This document shows, in pieces, positions 23,261 through 34,682 of a stretch of 64,000 nucleotides of DNA. This stretch comes from Bactericera cockerelli (lineage: Eukaryota > Arthropoda > Insecta > Hemiptera > Triozidae). The notes under the pieces were generated by a model. The model made no database searches. It was not told where the DNA came from and worked only from the letters and a program-made list of their open reading frames with translations. Position 1 is the stretch's first letter; every line of letters starts with the position of its first letter. The DNA is taken from contig CM044956.1 in NCBI GenBank assembly GCA_024516035.1, positions 10,110,878-10,174,877 on the forward strand, read 5' to 3'. A program made the translations under genes and the position numbers.

Positions 23261-23808
23261 TTAGACGTTTTCTTTTGCCAAGGGTGTGACTGTCTTGTGA
23301 GAGCGTCGATTATGTCGAATTAACTGATTACTCTCGGAGCATTTAAACTCGCAACTAGTGCAATGGAATGGTTTTTCACCTGTATGTTTTCTCGTATGAA
23401 TTGTAATTGCGTTAGAATGTTTACTCGAATATTCGCAATAAGGACATTTAAAAGGTTTCTCTCCAGTATGCTGTCGCATATGTATTTTGAGGCCATAGGG
23501 GTAACTTGTAGAATACTCACAAAAATCGCATTTATACGGTTTCTCACCAGAATGTCGTTTGTTATGTAACTTTAATGTGTACGAATCAGTACAGTGGTAA
23601 TTGCATATTAAACATTTGTATGGTTTATCACCAATGTGTTTTCGAATGTGTCGTCTCATGTCATTTCTCCTTGCTGAGTGATAGTTACATGTGACACAAG
23701 TAAACCGATAAGAGGAACTGGTTCTTGTAGCGGAAGAGCAAGAGTAGCAATGTTCCACGAGAGCTTCTGTGTCATTAGTCAAGGAGATATTACAAAACTG
23801 GCAATCAC
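23261..23808 (-). CDS. zinc-finger 3' exon 15: C2HC + five C2H2
   Basis: Acceptor tttattagttgcag; the frame opens after GT and gives 181 codons. The header is CQFC-x14-HCYSC, then CVTCNYHS...HIRKH, CLIC...HNKRH, CDFC...HMRQH, CPYC...HTRKH and CTSC...HNRRSH, joined by near-canonical linkers (IGDKPYK, SGEKPYK, TGEKPFK, TGEKPFH). Five C2H2 fingers in tandem should read a longer DNA site than the one- to two-finger isoforms. The best-conserved multi-finger exon here. Confidence 0.8.
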
Positions 23809-24844
23809 CTGCAACTAATAAATAGAAAGTATGATCCCACTTCTTAGTTAGAAAATGACATATTTTACCTAAAGAATCTTATATTAACTTTAAAGAATAA
23901 ATTAACTAAGGACTTTACCATAAACATCAACAGAATAGGTAGAATATGTATTTGGTTTGTACGAAAAATGTTCCCAAATTAAATAAAAATAAATTTATCT
24001 GACTATCAATCAAAATAAAACCACTGCACAGGACAATTCATATTTTTTAAATATCGTAATAAGTTAATGTCAAAATGTTTAACCATATTTATATAAACTA
24101 TTATGTACTTAATCTTTGTTTTACAATTCTGTTTTAGTTTTATTTAAAAAATAATTTCATTAAAATAGTTTTAATTTCATTTCTCTGGACAGGACAATAC
24201 ATGGTTTTTTTTTTAAATCGTAATAAGTTAAAATATTATCTATGCTTCCATAGGTTCCAAGTCTTGTAAGAACCAAGGCACTACTTTACATTAATATCTA
24301 ATGACTCTGTACTCCCTAAATTAGAGTTTCTAATTAAATACAATTGGTGACAACATTTACTCACTTAGAACTTCACGTTCTTCATTTTAGACAGATTAAT
24401 TAATACACATTTGCTAATATTATAATGCGTTCGATACCATTAAAAAGTTATGATAGTAAAATCCACTGAAAAAATTCAACTTCCTGAATACATCTTTTGG
24501 AATTTTGAAAAATAAGCCTTGGTAGCCAAATTACAAAATCAGTCTAAAATGGTATGCTTTTTTTATTTGAAATTTTGCTATTGAAATTTGCTTATTCTTC
24601 TGTGAACAAAATACTATGCCATTTGATTTATTGTTACCACACTACTCCTGTGAAACAAACTGTTCTTATCTTAAATTTACACTACACCAAAGACTTAACT
24701 TAACTACAACTTGTACCAATTGATAATGTACTCAATAGTACTATTGATTAGTACTAATAATATTTAACCTCAAAATTCAAGCTATGACTTTGGTAAAAAG
24801 GGTATTCACTTAGAATAAATAAAAATAAAGTGCAGTCAAAAATC
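23809..24844. other. AT-rich intronic spacer
   Basis: Short direct echoes (ggacaggacaat-type) near 24030 and 24187; no coding signal. Confidence 0.4.
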
Positions 24845-25194
24845 CTAAATAACGAAATCTTCGTCAAGACCTGAAACTTCTTCACTATCTGAACCTGTGA
24901 TGATGAATACTTTGGTGCTCTCCTTCAGATGAGTTTTTTCGTGTTTTCTCAAGACAGAGGAATCACTGCATTTGTATGAGCATACCTCACATTTATAGGG
25001 TTTCTCACCCGTATGCTTACGAAGGTGTCGCTTCATATGAGCTTTTTGATTGGTGAAATATGAACAAAGGACACACACCGTATGCTTCAGAGACGGTCTC
25101 AGTACTCGAGGGCAACTTACACAGTGAGATAAAAGATCATCGGCATTGGTCGTTTTCAATAATTTTGAGCAATGGATACAATAGGAAGCCTTAT
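24845..25194 (-). CDS. zinc-finger 3' exon 16 with acidic SIM-like tail
   Basis: The acceptor is TAG (cgtttccctag) at 25195-25197; the frame opens after AT and gives 115 codons. The header is CIHC...LLSHCVSC, followed by VLRPSLKHT, then CVLCSYFT...HLRKH and, after TGEKPYK, CEVC...HEKTH. The tail KVFIITGSDSEEVSG fits the pattern of a SUMO-interacting motif: a hydrophobic strand followed by acidic and Ser residues. That role is inference only. Intact and in the shared phase. Confidence 0.77.
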
Positions 25195-25894
25195 CTAGGG
25201 AAACGAACACACGGTACAGAAATTATTAAGTAAGTGGGATAGAAAGTTCTTCAAAATGATAATATAGAAAAGAGCGTCAGAAAACAAGAGTAGAATATAC
25301 AATTTTTTTAAAAATACATACCTATTTCTATATAATATAACCTGTCCAAATATGTAAATAAAAAGCCACTTTTTGCGATTAAGTTTAAATTTCTATGAAA
25401 ATATTACTTTTTCTTTTCAATTCATTTATTTAAATTAAAAAATACAATATAATGACTATACAATTAACTGAGAGGTACCTTTTCTGAAAGAGTAATTTAA
25501 AAAATGTAAGGATAATACCTTTTGTCTATTAAAAAACCTTGCCAACAGGAGACAAAAAGTAAAGGTCAGGAAACAAGTGGACATTGCTCATTTATTCAAA
25601 CAAGGTTAGTAAAAAATGGATTTCAACTAGTGCTTTTTGCTGCCATTTTGAAAGAGGTTAATATTTTTTCAATAAAAATACAGAGTATCTGACAAATATG
25701 CTACGGTACTAATTTATATTTTTTAGTATTCTTCAGAGCAAAAGATTTTATTTATTTTTATTAACCATATATACATATACATAAATGTAGATAAACCAAT
25801 TATGTCATTATGAAAATATTGGACCGCTAAATAAATCTTCAACGTAGGTAACGAATTTCTTGTAAGGGCATACAGCCCTTACAGACTTATTTAA
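25195..25894. other. intronic spacer
   Basis: AT-rich, nothing recognised. Confidence 0.35.
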
Positions 25895-26040
25895 ACATTT
25901 TTTTTTGTGAGGATAGGAAAATCTTCTAAAGACACCCAGTCATCTCACTCCCTGGGGTGTGGGATTTTTACCCACTAAAAACTTTCCTCAGAAGAGTAGC
26001 TGAGATCCCGGAACCGTGTGATACATTACTTCGGGGTAAA
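25895..26040 (+). mobile_element. dispersed repeat L (SINE- or LINE-tail-like)
   Basis: Nearly identical to 58418-58555: gtgaggataggaaaat, cactccctggggtgtggg, gagatcccggaaccgtg. The orientation shown is arbitrary; coding potential absent. Confidence 0.75.
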
Positions 26041-26322
26041 TAGTTACTAATTTTAACATTAATTGTTTGAAAAGTTGTTGAACTTTTTCAGTTCTTTCTG
26101 ATTAAAACAAACAGTAAGGGAATTTATTTTAATAGAAATGTCAAAATTGAAATTTTCCCCACCCTTAGAAGAAAATTTAAAAATGTTTTTTTATTCAATT
26201 GAAAAACTGCAAGTGGGTGGCTAAGAATGACTTTTTACATACTGATGATTGTAAAAAAAATCAACTAGACACAAGGATCATTTTTTTACCTTGACTCATT
26301 CTTAAATCTGTAACAATGACCT

Positions 26323-26654
26323 TTATCTCTTTCTTGGTAATTTTAGTACCTTTATCGCTATTTTTTTCTTTTTAGTATGATAATTAACATTTCGAACGTG
26401 TCTTGAAAAAGCAGAACTATCACTACAACAGAAATCACAGAGATCACATTTATAGGGTTTCTCTCCTGTGTGTTTTCGTAGATGTCTCTTCAATGTATTA
26501 CTTTGGTCAGTTATGTATTTGCACAAAATGCATACGTGAATAGTTTTTCCGTCACAATGCTCTATGTTTGGACAGATCAATGAATGATAGAATAGTTCAT
26601 CGCCATTTTGATAATGAATTACGTCTGTACAGTGGATACACTTATAATTTTTTT
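26323..26654 (-). CDS. zinc-finger 3' exon 17: C2HC + two fingers, second atypical
   Basis: Acceptor tttgcctacag; the frame opens after AA and gives 109 codons. The header is CIHC...FYHSLIC, then CILCKYIT...HLRKH and, after TGEKPYK, CDLCDFCC...RHVRNVNYH, in which the two histidines are six apart instead of three to five. The tail is strongly basic (TKKKKIAIKVLKLPRKR), possibly nuclear-localising. A clear paralogue of exon 18 (header FHHSLIC). Confidence 0.75.
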
Positions 26655-27388
26655 CTGTAGGCAAAGTAATATGTTAGCATTAATTATAATTTATAATTTG
26701 ACAATAGAAAAGTACGTACCTTTCTACAGTAGAAACCCAATTTTATGAACCCTCGATTTTGTGAACTCGCAAAAAGGTTTTTACTTAAATTTATGAAACA
26801 GTTTGATTACAAGCTGTAAGAACAGACGTGTAAATATTAGATAAACCAATGCTACCACGTGATTTAGTATGCAAAAGTGCAATAATTTGATGTATCATAC
26901 TCTGGCCTTTTAACACTTTTATCCCAAATGTCCATGATTCTCCGCCAGGTTCATCGAAGAAGAAGATCTCTGATCAAAGTATCGAGTGAGGGCTCAATTA
27001 TGTGTAGAATTTAACGTGGATTTTGAATATCAATTTAAAAAATAGGAGGTTCTATTTAAAAATCGAAAGTTGGTGCCTATTTCACTACTTTTAGAATACC
27101 CTGTAGAAATTTCGATTCGTTGAAAAATGGGCAAACATGCGTTAGAACTACATTATTTAATTATTTAAGCGACAAGTCCTGTTATAATAATTATATTGAT
27201 TGATTTAGTGACAACTTAAGAGAAAATTAATCCTATTCTTAAAATGCTACAATTTTCTTCAAAAATATTTATTACTAAAAAAATATCGGACGTATTGTTT
27301 TAGTAAAATAAACAGGGTGTAATATATTTCCACGGACAAAAGGGTAAATATGTATTTCAGACTGTCCCAAATATTGAAACAATTATTC
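26655..27388. other. intron with fragment of the TIR element of 34377-36268
   Basis: About 26880-27125 matches 35570-36190 in pieces (gtatcgagtgagggctcaat, gtgtagaatt, tggtgcctatttcactactt). A decayed copy of that element. Confidence 0.6.
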
Positions 27389-27726
27389 CTACCAGCCTAG
27401 GACAGAGTCATTTGATACCTCAGGAGAAAGACTTGTACTAGAATCAATTTTCTGTTCATTCTTGTGGATATTTTTAGCATGTCTTAGAAAAGAAGACTTA
27501 TTACTAAAGCAATGACTACATACATCGCATTTATATGGTTTCTCTCCCGTGTGAATTCGAAGATGATTAATGACCGAATGTTTCAACGTCGTATTGTAGT
27601 TACACATGACGCACACATGCAAGTATTTACGACTTCTTTTTGGACATATCAAAGAATGATGGAAAACATCTTCACCAGTACGATATTTCATTGTATCTAA
27701 ACAGTGAATACATTTGAAGCATTTTT
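27389..27726 (-). CDS. zinc-finger 3' exon 18: C2HC + two C2H2
   Basis: The acceptor is TAG (cacttgttatag); the frame opens after AA and gives 111 codons. The header is CIHC...FHHSLIC, then CVMCNYNT...HLRIH and, after TGEKPYK, CDVCSHCF...HAKNIH, a standard H-x4-H unlike its sister exon 17. The tail is Ser-rich (SSTSLSPEVS). Raw translation extends upstream into intron; the acceptor marks the true start. Confidence 0.76.
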
Positions 27727-27967
27727 CTATAACAAGTGAACAGGAGAAAGTGATATTAGTGTAATAATTGATTAACAGACAACAAAAATGGCATTTACTC
27801 ATAATTATGATAGCTGAGAAAAGAATTACTTTCTTTGAATAAATAATTAATTATTAAACATGCGTCCCTTTATACCAGCAGTTGTTATAGAGGGATTAAC
27901 AAGTGGTCAATTCTGAAGTACGAGAAAAAATCACGATAGACTGGGCGGTATTTATATCAACAATCCC

Positions 27968-28111
27968 AACCGACCTCAGTGGCTTGATCGATAAGGCAGC
28001 GGACTTGTAACCTTGGGGTCGGTGGTTCAAGTCCCGGTTTCAGTGTAGATTTTCTAAAGCGAGTTTGAGTAGCTGTGATATCACGAAAGTGATCAACACA
28101 AATATGATAAC
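27968..28111 (+). mobile_element. tRNA-headed SINE (family T)
   Basis: Head cttgatcgataaggcagcgg with B box ggttcaagtcc; body with gatatcacgaaagtgatc. Imperfect flanking repeats TTATATCAAC.ATCCC at 27952 and 28112. Confidence 0.82.
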
Positions 28112-28127
28112 TTATATCAACTATCCC

Positions 28128-29162
28128 TTGCGCTACCTGGATTATCATAACAGCGCTTTGACCATTAGAGAAAATATGTGTAATTTACATTTAAAATGAA
28201 TGTATTCAATTTATATTTAATAGAAGATAATAAACTTTTAATCAGAAGGTATGTTGGATTTATTGATAATTTATTAATATTGTTAGAGGAATGGCAACTC
28301 TCAAAAACATTATTCTATATATGAGACGCCATATAATTATGATCTGGGAGTTGAAATATATGTAATTGGACACAGTAACAAAATAAAACGTATTATTTTA
28401 ATAAATTACATTTCTTTACATTAATACTGTGAGAATAAAGGTACTCTTTAGTCTCATTCTTTCAGGATAAACAGAGAATTGTATTCATTACATAAAATGG
28501 GTATACGTGGTAAATCACTGACGGCCTTTTTCCCTCTAATGTATATTACTGACAGCGTTTTGATCTCTTTCAGGCCATGTCAGATGAATATCATTGACGC
28601 TTTATGATTTTTAGCGTTTTTACTGAAAACGTCGGCACATGGTTTACTGAAAAGTTCAGTGACATATCACTGACGCTTTTCCGCGAGGATCTTCGTCAGT
28701 GACATTTCACTGAACCGTTTTCCCAAGATGCCCATTAGTGGTATAAGACTAACAGTTTGGGCGCCAGGGTAATTATAAGGTATTATAAAATATATTCAAA
28801 CTAAAAACTATACTGTGCGAGAGAAAAAAGTATTTGAAGGTAAGTTTAAGCTTATCTCTTGCAAGGCATTGGAAAATAGTCTTTATTATTTTTGGGGAAT
28901 CAGATATTAACCCTTATCTTGACAATGTGTCCATATGGTTACCATCATTTTTTTTTTTACTCTATTGGCCCAAAATTAATACTATAAAGCATTTTTTTTT
29001 CCACAGGACATTTAAAATTATTTATATATATTTTTTTTTTACACTTTATTCAAAGTGGCAGGATGGAGCTGTTCCATCCAACCATCCAATTATCATCCTC
29101 TTTTACTTTTTCAAAAAATAAATGAAAAATTAAAAATTGAAATTATCTGCCAAGATAAGGGT
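28128..29162. other. intron; degenerate short repeats
   Basis: 28510-28730 holds several diverged copies of a cactgacgctttt-like motif in both orientations, perhaps the remains of a small inverted-repeat element. Otherwise AT-rich. Confidence 0.4.
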
Positions 29163-29432
29163 TAACTATATCGTCGTCCCAAACACGAAGTGGCGTATCT
29201 CAAAAAATGGACATTTGAGATTTTTGGCGTATCTAGTTCTAATCATGGTTTTTTATCACCTCACGAAGTGGCGTATCTCTATCTCAAAGCGTTCCAATTT
29301 TATGAGTATATTTAATTTCGGCGTATATTGTTTCGAATATTTCTTTCAAAGAACGAGCTGACGTATCTCGATTTACGCTACTAAAGTTTGTATTTTGAAG
29401 ATACGCCACTTCGTGTTTGGGACGACGATATG
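29163..29432. mobile_element. short inverted-repeat element (MITE)
   Basis: atatcgtcgtcccaaacacg followed by aagtggcgtatct at about 29168-29200 is repeated inverted at about 29398-29431. The inner motif cgaagtggcgtatct also recurs at about 29264. No coding capacity. Confidence 0.8.
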
Positions 29433-30644
29433 TAACTAGTTTTTTATACTTGAATTTTAAAAAATAAATTAATAATGAATAACTAAAATTGAAAAATCAG
29501 TTCCATAATCTAACAAAGAATTGTCATGACAATGACAGAACCTAATGCATTTTCATGACAATATCTAGTCTCAAACAGAGTCTGAATTAGTTGAATTACA
29601 GCCTAAAATATAAAATTACTTTAATCTCTAATACAACCTCCGGTAAACTCATTGATATCAGTTGCATGTTACTTTGGATATGAAACATTTTTTAAGACAA
29701 CTGGTGACTTAACTAAGCTAAGTCTGATAGATATTTTAATTTTTTATACAACCCATAAAATATTACAAGACTGCTGAAATTATTTGTGATATTTACAATT
29801 AGATTTTAAGTCTAATAGTTAGGTACAATAAAATACATAAAAGAAATGGACGGAATCAGTTAACATATGATACAAGTCTGCAAGTAATAATAAATTTAAA
29901 AAAATAAATCACATTTTTTTACATTATAATTGATATCATAACATAATTATTGGGAAATAATAACGAAGGTAATTTTTAAGTAGATCTGTAATTTATAAGA
30001 CACAACATAATGTTAAGGCTGACTGCAATATTTCTTTTTATTATTATTTCAGTATGTTGGCTTAAACTCATATTATGTATCCACGAAAAGATCGAATTGT
30101 TATGTTGAAGAGTGTGTAGTATGGATTATTTTTAAGAGTTTCATCTTTTAGCATGTACTGAAAAAGGACAAATATACTTAGCGGAATTTTAAACTATGAA
30201 TATTATTGAAAACCAAATAAAATTATTATTATTTAAAAATAATTATTGAAATATTATAATTTCAGTGAACTATACTAACACACGTTATCACATTTATTTA
30301 TAATTCTAAAGTTAAGACATTATATATGGCTCTTTTATGTCTCTAAGGATTTCTCTCGTAACATCTCTTGATCTTAATCTTTCTTTTCAGTCTACTTCAT
30401 TATTTTTTTATTGTGTCTGCTTTTGATATCTCACTATTTTTTTTCTCTTTACTATTTTTCCCCTTCTTTCCGCTCTTTACTATTTTTCCCCTTCTTCTTT
30501 TTTTATTGATATCTTAACTACTTTCTTTCGCAATTTGTTCTCAAAATAAATTACTTTTCTCTTTAATTTCTTTCTCACCCTGTTCTTTATATCAACTCTT
30601 TTTTTCTCTCCACTAAATTATTTCACAACGTACTTTTGATATTG
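29433..30644. other. AT-rich spacer, pyrimidine-rich near the end
   Basis: 30330-30640 is T/C-rich on the plus strand with repeated tactttctttc-like words. No gene seen. Confidence 0.4.
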
Positions 30645-31030
30645 TCAATCTTTTTTAATCTGTCCACTGCTTTCTTTCGCAACTTGCTCTTGATACTGGG
30701 CTATGTGCGCCAGAGTCAAAGCGTAGGGTGGTGGTTCGACCAAAACCTCGGCATGTTTGATCTGAATGTGACGGTTGAGATGTTCACTCCTAGCTGCGCA
30801 ATACTGACAATTGGGACATCGGAATGGTCTTTCTCCGTTGTGTTTTCTTATATGGATTCTCATCCGACTCGAGTCGTGAGCTCTGTAGTCGCACGCGTAG
30901 CACACCAACAGTTTTCTCCGGGAGTCTGCATTCAACCGCTCTGTTAACGGACAAAGCTTTCCGTGCTCCAACAAGTAATCCGTCACCGTCAACAATTTCT
31001 CGTTGCAGTGAATGCAAGAGTCTAGAACAC
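30645..31030 (-). CDS. zinc-finger 3' exon 19: C2HC + two C2H2
   Basis: Acceptor acaataatttcag; the frame opens after GT and gives 127 codons. The header is CIHC...LLEHGKLC, followed by TERLNADSRRK, then CYACDYRA...HIRKH and, after NGERPFR, CPNC...HIQIKH. The tail of about 35 residues (EVLVEPPPYALT...IKKD) may hold a PPPY motif, a ligand type for WW domains; no binding is implied by sequence alone. GC-richer than its flanks. Confidence 0.77.
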
Positions 31031-31385
31031 CTGAAATTATTGTAAGCCAGAATGTTATCGTCAGATTATTCAGTAGCAACAAAACTAGAGCCCCTACTTT
31101 GAAGGTAAGACATAGTAAAATGTATTTAGACATGAAGGTTTCATAGGGAAAACATGCCAAAAAGCCAAGCAAGTCATGGAGGTCTAGTCTTGTTTTCTAA
31201 ATATTACATAGAACAAAGACCAAGTCTAATTGAAATATTTCCGAACCATTCCTTTAAGAATATCATACATTACTTGATTTGAACAAGCGTGGTAAAAAAA
31301 AAATCTGTTGAAATATCAAAATAAATAAAAAGAAGATCTAGAATTTAATAAAACTTCAAATGAGAAAATCTTTTTATTAGTTCAA
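31031..31385. other. short spacer
   Basis: Nothing recognised. Confidence 0.3.
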
Positions 31386-31660
31386 TTAAGAATGGCGTAT
31401 TCTAATGTGTGTCTTCAAAGAACTCTTTTTATTGCACACATACGAGCAGTGCGGACATTGGAATGGTTTTTCTCCAGTGTGCCGCATCAAGTGCTGCCTC
31501 ATGTTGCCAATGGAGTAGCTGTGATAGTCGCAACCCACGCAACATATGAACTTGTAATCAAAACTAAGCCTCTTCATGGAGGCGCAAGTTCTGCAGTGTT
31601 CCAAAAGACGGTCCGGATAGTTTAGGTTCAACCCTCTACCACAGAAACTACAATTCGCGT
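31386..31660 (-). CDS. zinc-finger 3' exon 20: C2HC + two C2H2
   Basis: Acceptor attaaatttcag; the frame opens after AC and gives 90 codons, about ten more than the first methionine would suggest (DANCSFCGRG...). The header is CSFC...LLEHCRTC, followed by MKRLSFDYK, then CVGCDYHS...HLMRH and, after TGEKPFQ, CPHC...HIRIRH plus a single Ser. The compact core form of the module. Confidence 0.78.
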
Positions 31661-31938
31661 CTGAAATTTAATTGAAATTATTTACAGTAGAAAAGGACAA
31701 GCTAGATGCTTCCTGTAGATTGAGAAAGATAAAAATGTATTCAAGACGTATGATTGAGTTTTTATTTTTAAAACAAAAAAAAGCACCATCAGAAATCTAT
31801 TATTATTATTTATATTACGAAGGGTGTAACATTGAAATAGATTTTAAAATAGACATAACCGTATTTTCATCAATCAATGACAATTTTGAGGACCGTTCAT
31901 TTCTGTTTAAAAGATTTTTCCCTTGCCAAGTACATGAA

Positions 31939-32231
31939 TTAATTTGAATAGCAAGAATAATTGGAATGTTTAATTTTCATATGACAGTTCACATTACTTA
32001 GAGTAGCACACTTGAAATCACAATATTGACATTTATATGGCTTTTCACCACTATGCCTAGTGACATGGTAGCTCATATGCTGTCGACTTTTAGTGTGGTA
32101 TTTACAAAGAATACAAATAAATTTGTAGGTCTCATCGATTCTGTTCATCCAACTACATGTTCTGCAATGATCCAGTACAGAGTTCATGTCGTTCTTTACC
32201 TTTAGAGAACAATATGTACACCGAGTGTTAT
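31939..32231 (-). CDS. zinc-finger 3' exon 21: C2HC + two C2H2
   Basis: Acceptor tctttatttttcag; the frame opens after AT and gives 96 codons. The header is CTYC...VLDHCRTC, followed by MNRIDETYK, then CILCKYHT...HVTRH and, after SGEKPYK, CQYC...HMKIKH; a short tail follows. Header and spacer resemble exon 20 closely (HCRTC, M.R....YKF), suggesting a local duplication. Confidence 0.77.
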
Positions 32232-32288
32232 CTGAAAAATAAAGATGATTTATTGAGTGGGTGATAAAAGAAAAATAAAGCAAATACA

Positions 32289-32445
32289 AAGGGTTGGGTG
32301 AAAGAGATTGCCACAGACATTAGCTTCATTCTCTTTTTTGTTCTTGTTTCTTTGTTCAATCTATTTATTTTTTCTTTATAATTTCATTGTATTTTACTGT
32401 ATATATTTTTGTCGTAGCTAATAAAGCATACTATAATAATAATAT
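32289..32445 (+). mobile_element. non-LTR 3'-end fragment (family W)
   Basis: gggttgggtgaaagagattg, gtattttactgtatatattt and an ATA-rich tail match 59172-59372 and 60046-60222. It looks like a LINE 3' end with a TAA-type tail. Confidence 0.65.
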
Positions 32446-33570
32446 ACAACTATTAATATAGTGATTTACTTTTTTAAATTTAGACTTGTGTTTCGGGAAT
32501 AAGAATTGTTGTGTCCCGTGACAATCTAGGCGAATTTAGAGGTTTTGTAAATATTATTTACAAATATGATACAAAATGATAGAGCCACTTCACGTCATAA
32601 CTATAACAAAGCAATATCGGAAATTTATAACAGTTCGGTTTCAAATTTATGATATCTCGGTGCTATACCTATGTTCCTGAAAATTTAAATTCTCTCATTT
32701 ACTGAATGTGGAGAATAACATTTACAAAGTAATCCTGTAGAAATGCAATTAAAAATGAAAACGCAATATTTTGTATAATTGAATATTTTTTTGTAAACTT
32801 AAATGTTTGGCACACTTTTTCTTAACTCCTTTATGTATTACAATTTTTCCCCCAAGCGTGAGATAAGTACCTATAAGGTAGTTTTTCTAAATACTTTTGA
32901 CGCGACTCTTTTTGTTAAAATATGTCATTAATGCACATTACAGAATTATAATAGAAGACGTGGTGAGTATTTATATCACAAAGATTCTCTTTAATAATAA
33001 ATAGAATCTCTGTAATAATATATTATGTAAATACTATAAATTTCGAGAATTTGATCATTATCTAATGTTTTTCAAAGTTCCAGATTTAATCTACTTAAAT
33101 GGACATAACAAGATTTCATACGTCCTCCTCATTGTTTTCCCTTTTTTACTACAGGCAGTCCAGCCTACTTAAATAATAATTTTGTTGTTGTAAACAGCAT
33201 GGCAACAGTTGGGGAGAAGTTGGCTTATTCTGAACCACATACATATTTCAATGTGCGATCACGGGATCAGCCATCGTGAGAATTTGGACTATTTCTCTAT
33301 AAGTCATTAAACCCTTGGAAAACTGCAAGCTAGCCTGGCTTGATAGGGTTGGTTAGTTCGTTCTCTGTTTACTCTCCTCTAGCGATATACTTTACTGTTT
33401 ATTAATTGTATTAATATTGTATTGTCTATTGAAACTATGTATAAAGGGCTTGACCCGTAATTATACGTCCGTTCTGCGGATTATTATTATTATTATTACT
33501 AGTCCTCTCCCTGTTTAAGGTCCCCCAGCCAAACATCGTCCCCCAGGCAGTCGTTGAATGATAATCACTT
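32446..33570. other. spacer with LINE-tail-like end
   Basis: 33400-33500 ends in an ATT array after gggcttgacccgtaat, like a LINE 3' end. A 26-codon frame at 33199 is not supported. Confidence 0.4.
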
Positions 33571-33890
33571 TCAGGACCTCATTGGCGTCATGGACACGTG
33601 AATTTCGCTTGTGTCTTGCGAGGAGTGCTTGATTCTCATGTGCCGTCGTAGAGCGCCACTCTGAGTGCAGCCATAGGGACAGAAAGGGCATTTATATGGT
33701 CTCTCGCCCGAGTGCTTGCGCAGGTGACACTTCATGCTCTCCGAGTAGAACGTGTGGTAGGGACACGTGAAGCACACGTACCGGTAGTTGGACTCCGGCC
33801 GCGGGACAAAGGCGCACGTCTTGGTGTGCAAGAGAACGAGGTCCTGGTTCGAGGCGGGCAGAGAGCACCTGCAATACTGACAGCTGAGAT
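33571..33890 (-). CDS. zinc-finger 3' exon 22: C2HC + two C2H2
   Basis: Acceptor ctgttcgttgcag; the frame opens after AT and gives 105 codons. The header is CQYC...VLLHTKTC, followed by VPRPESNYR, then CFTCPYHT...HLRKH and, after SGERPYK, CPFC...HMRIKH, and a Ser/Thr tail. The first array exon met on the minus strand and, with exon 1, the most GC-rich. No common exon is visible upstream of it in the window. Confidence 0.78.
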
Positions 33891-33969
33891 CTGCAACGAA
33901 CAGGGTGAGAATCAAAGAAACCATCCTATCAAAATGAAAGGCCTACCCCTGTCCACTGTCCACCCTAAA

Positions 33970-34172
33970 TAATAATATCGCCTTATTTATACTTCCCGAT
34001 TAGGACTATTAAGTCCCATTATTCCAGCAGTAAGCCCAAGACGTATTATAATGTAGTAAAAATCCCAAATGGGAGGATAACTTCTCTGGTCCCGACTGGG
34101 TTTCAAATCCACGACCTCTGGTACCTCTGGATTCACAGAGTGCCGCCTTTACCACTGAGCTACCGGGACAGA
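33970..34172 (-). mobile_element. tRNA-headed SINE (family G)
   Basis: The minus-strand head at the right end reads cccggtagctcagtggtaaa and has a diverged B box. The body matches 55991-56186 (ccagcagtaagcccaagac, atcccaaatgggaggataac), ending in ATT repeats. Confidence 0.85.
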
Positions 34173-34562
34173 CACTGTCTAATCTAGTCTAATATCTGTC
34201 TAGTCTAACTTATTTCAAAACGATTTGATTTAGAGCGGTGTTCTGATTCACTTTCATTTTGAGACAGGGATATTTTGGTGAAAGTCCCAGCGAAAATTTT
34301 GAAAATGCCAATAGACCAACAGCAATTTGAAGACAATTTAAAAGTGTAAGTTTCACAATCATTGCCTTCACCTATCTACAGAGTGAGCGAAAAGTCCCGT
34401 GACGAATTTTTATCTTTTTAACAGCTCAAGATAGAGACTCAAATTTTAGAATGAAGTTCTAACGCAAGATTATCCATTTTTCGACGGAATCGAAATTTCT
34501 ACAGGGTCTCCCAAAAGTAGTGAAACAGGCATCGACTTTCGATTTTTAAATAGAATATAAAA

Positions 34563-34682
34563 CTAGGATTCTTTAATTTAAATTTTCACTCACCGACTTA
34601 AGTTTCGCCTAACTCGTAGGCTTGATCACGAGTTAGGCGAAACTTAAGTCGGTGAGTGAAAATTTAAATTAAAGAATCCTAG
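34563..34682. repeat. perfect 55-bp inverted repeat, 10-nt loop
   Basis: Arms 34563-34617 and 34628-34682 are exactly complementary; the loop is aggcttgatc. RNA from either strand would form a long hairpin. Confidence 0.95.

Larger units (their letters stand above)
354..33890 (-). other. lola: array of 22 alternative 3' zinc-finger exons (lola-like locus)
   Basis: Twenty-two exons on the minus strand each show acceptor, C2HC module, one or more C2H2 fingers and a stop. In 21 of them the open frame starts two nucleotides after the AG, with first dinucleotides AT, GT, TT, CT, AA or AC, so one shared phase-1 donor ending in G would give D, G, V, A or E. In insects, lola makes many isoforms by splicing a common BTB part to alternative zinc-finger 3' exons; three exons here have the lola finger pair. 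That all 22 belong to one gene is inferred from phase, strand and module similarity. A neighbouring second zinc-finger gene sharing part of the array is the main alternative. Confidence 0.7.

Noticed and set aside
33199..33279. 26-codon frame MATVGEKLAYSEP...
   Set aside because: Too short, no acceptor or homologue recognised, in a repeat-like area.
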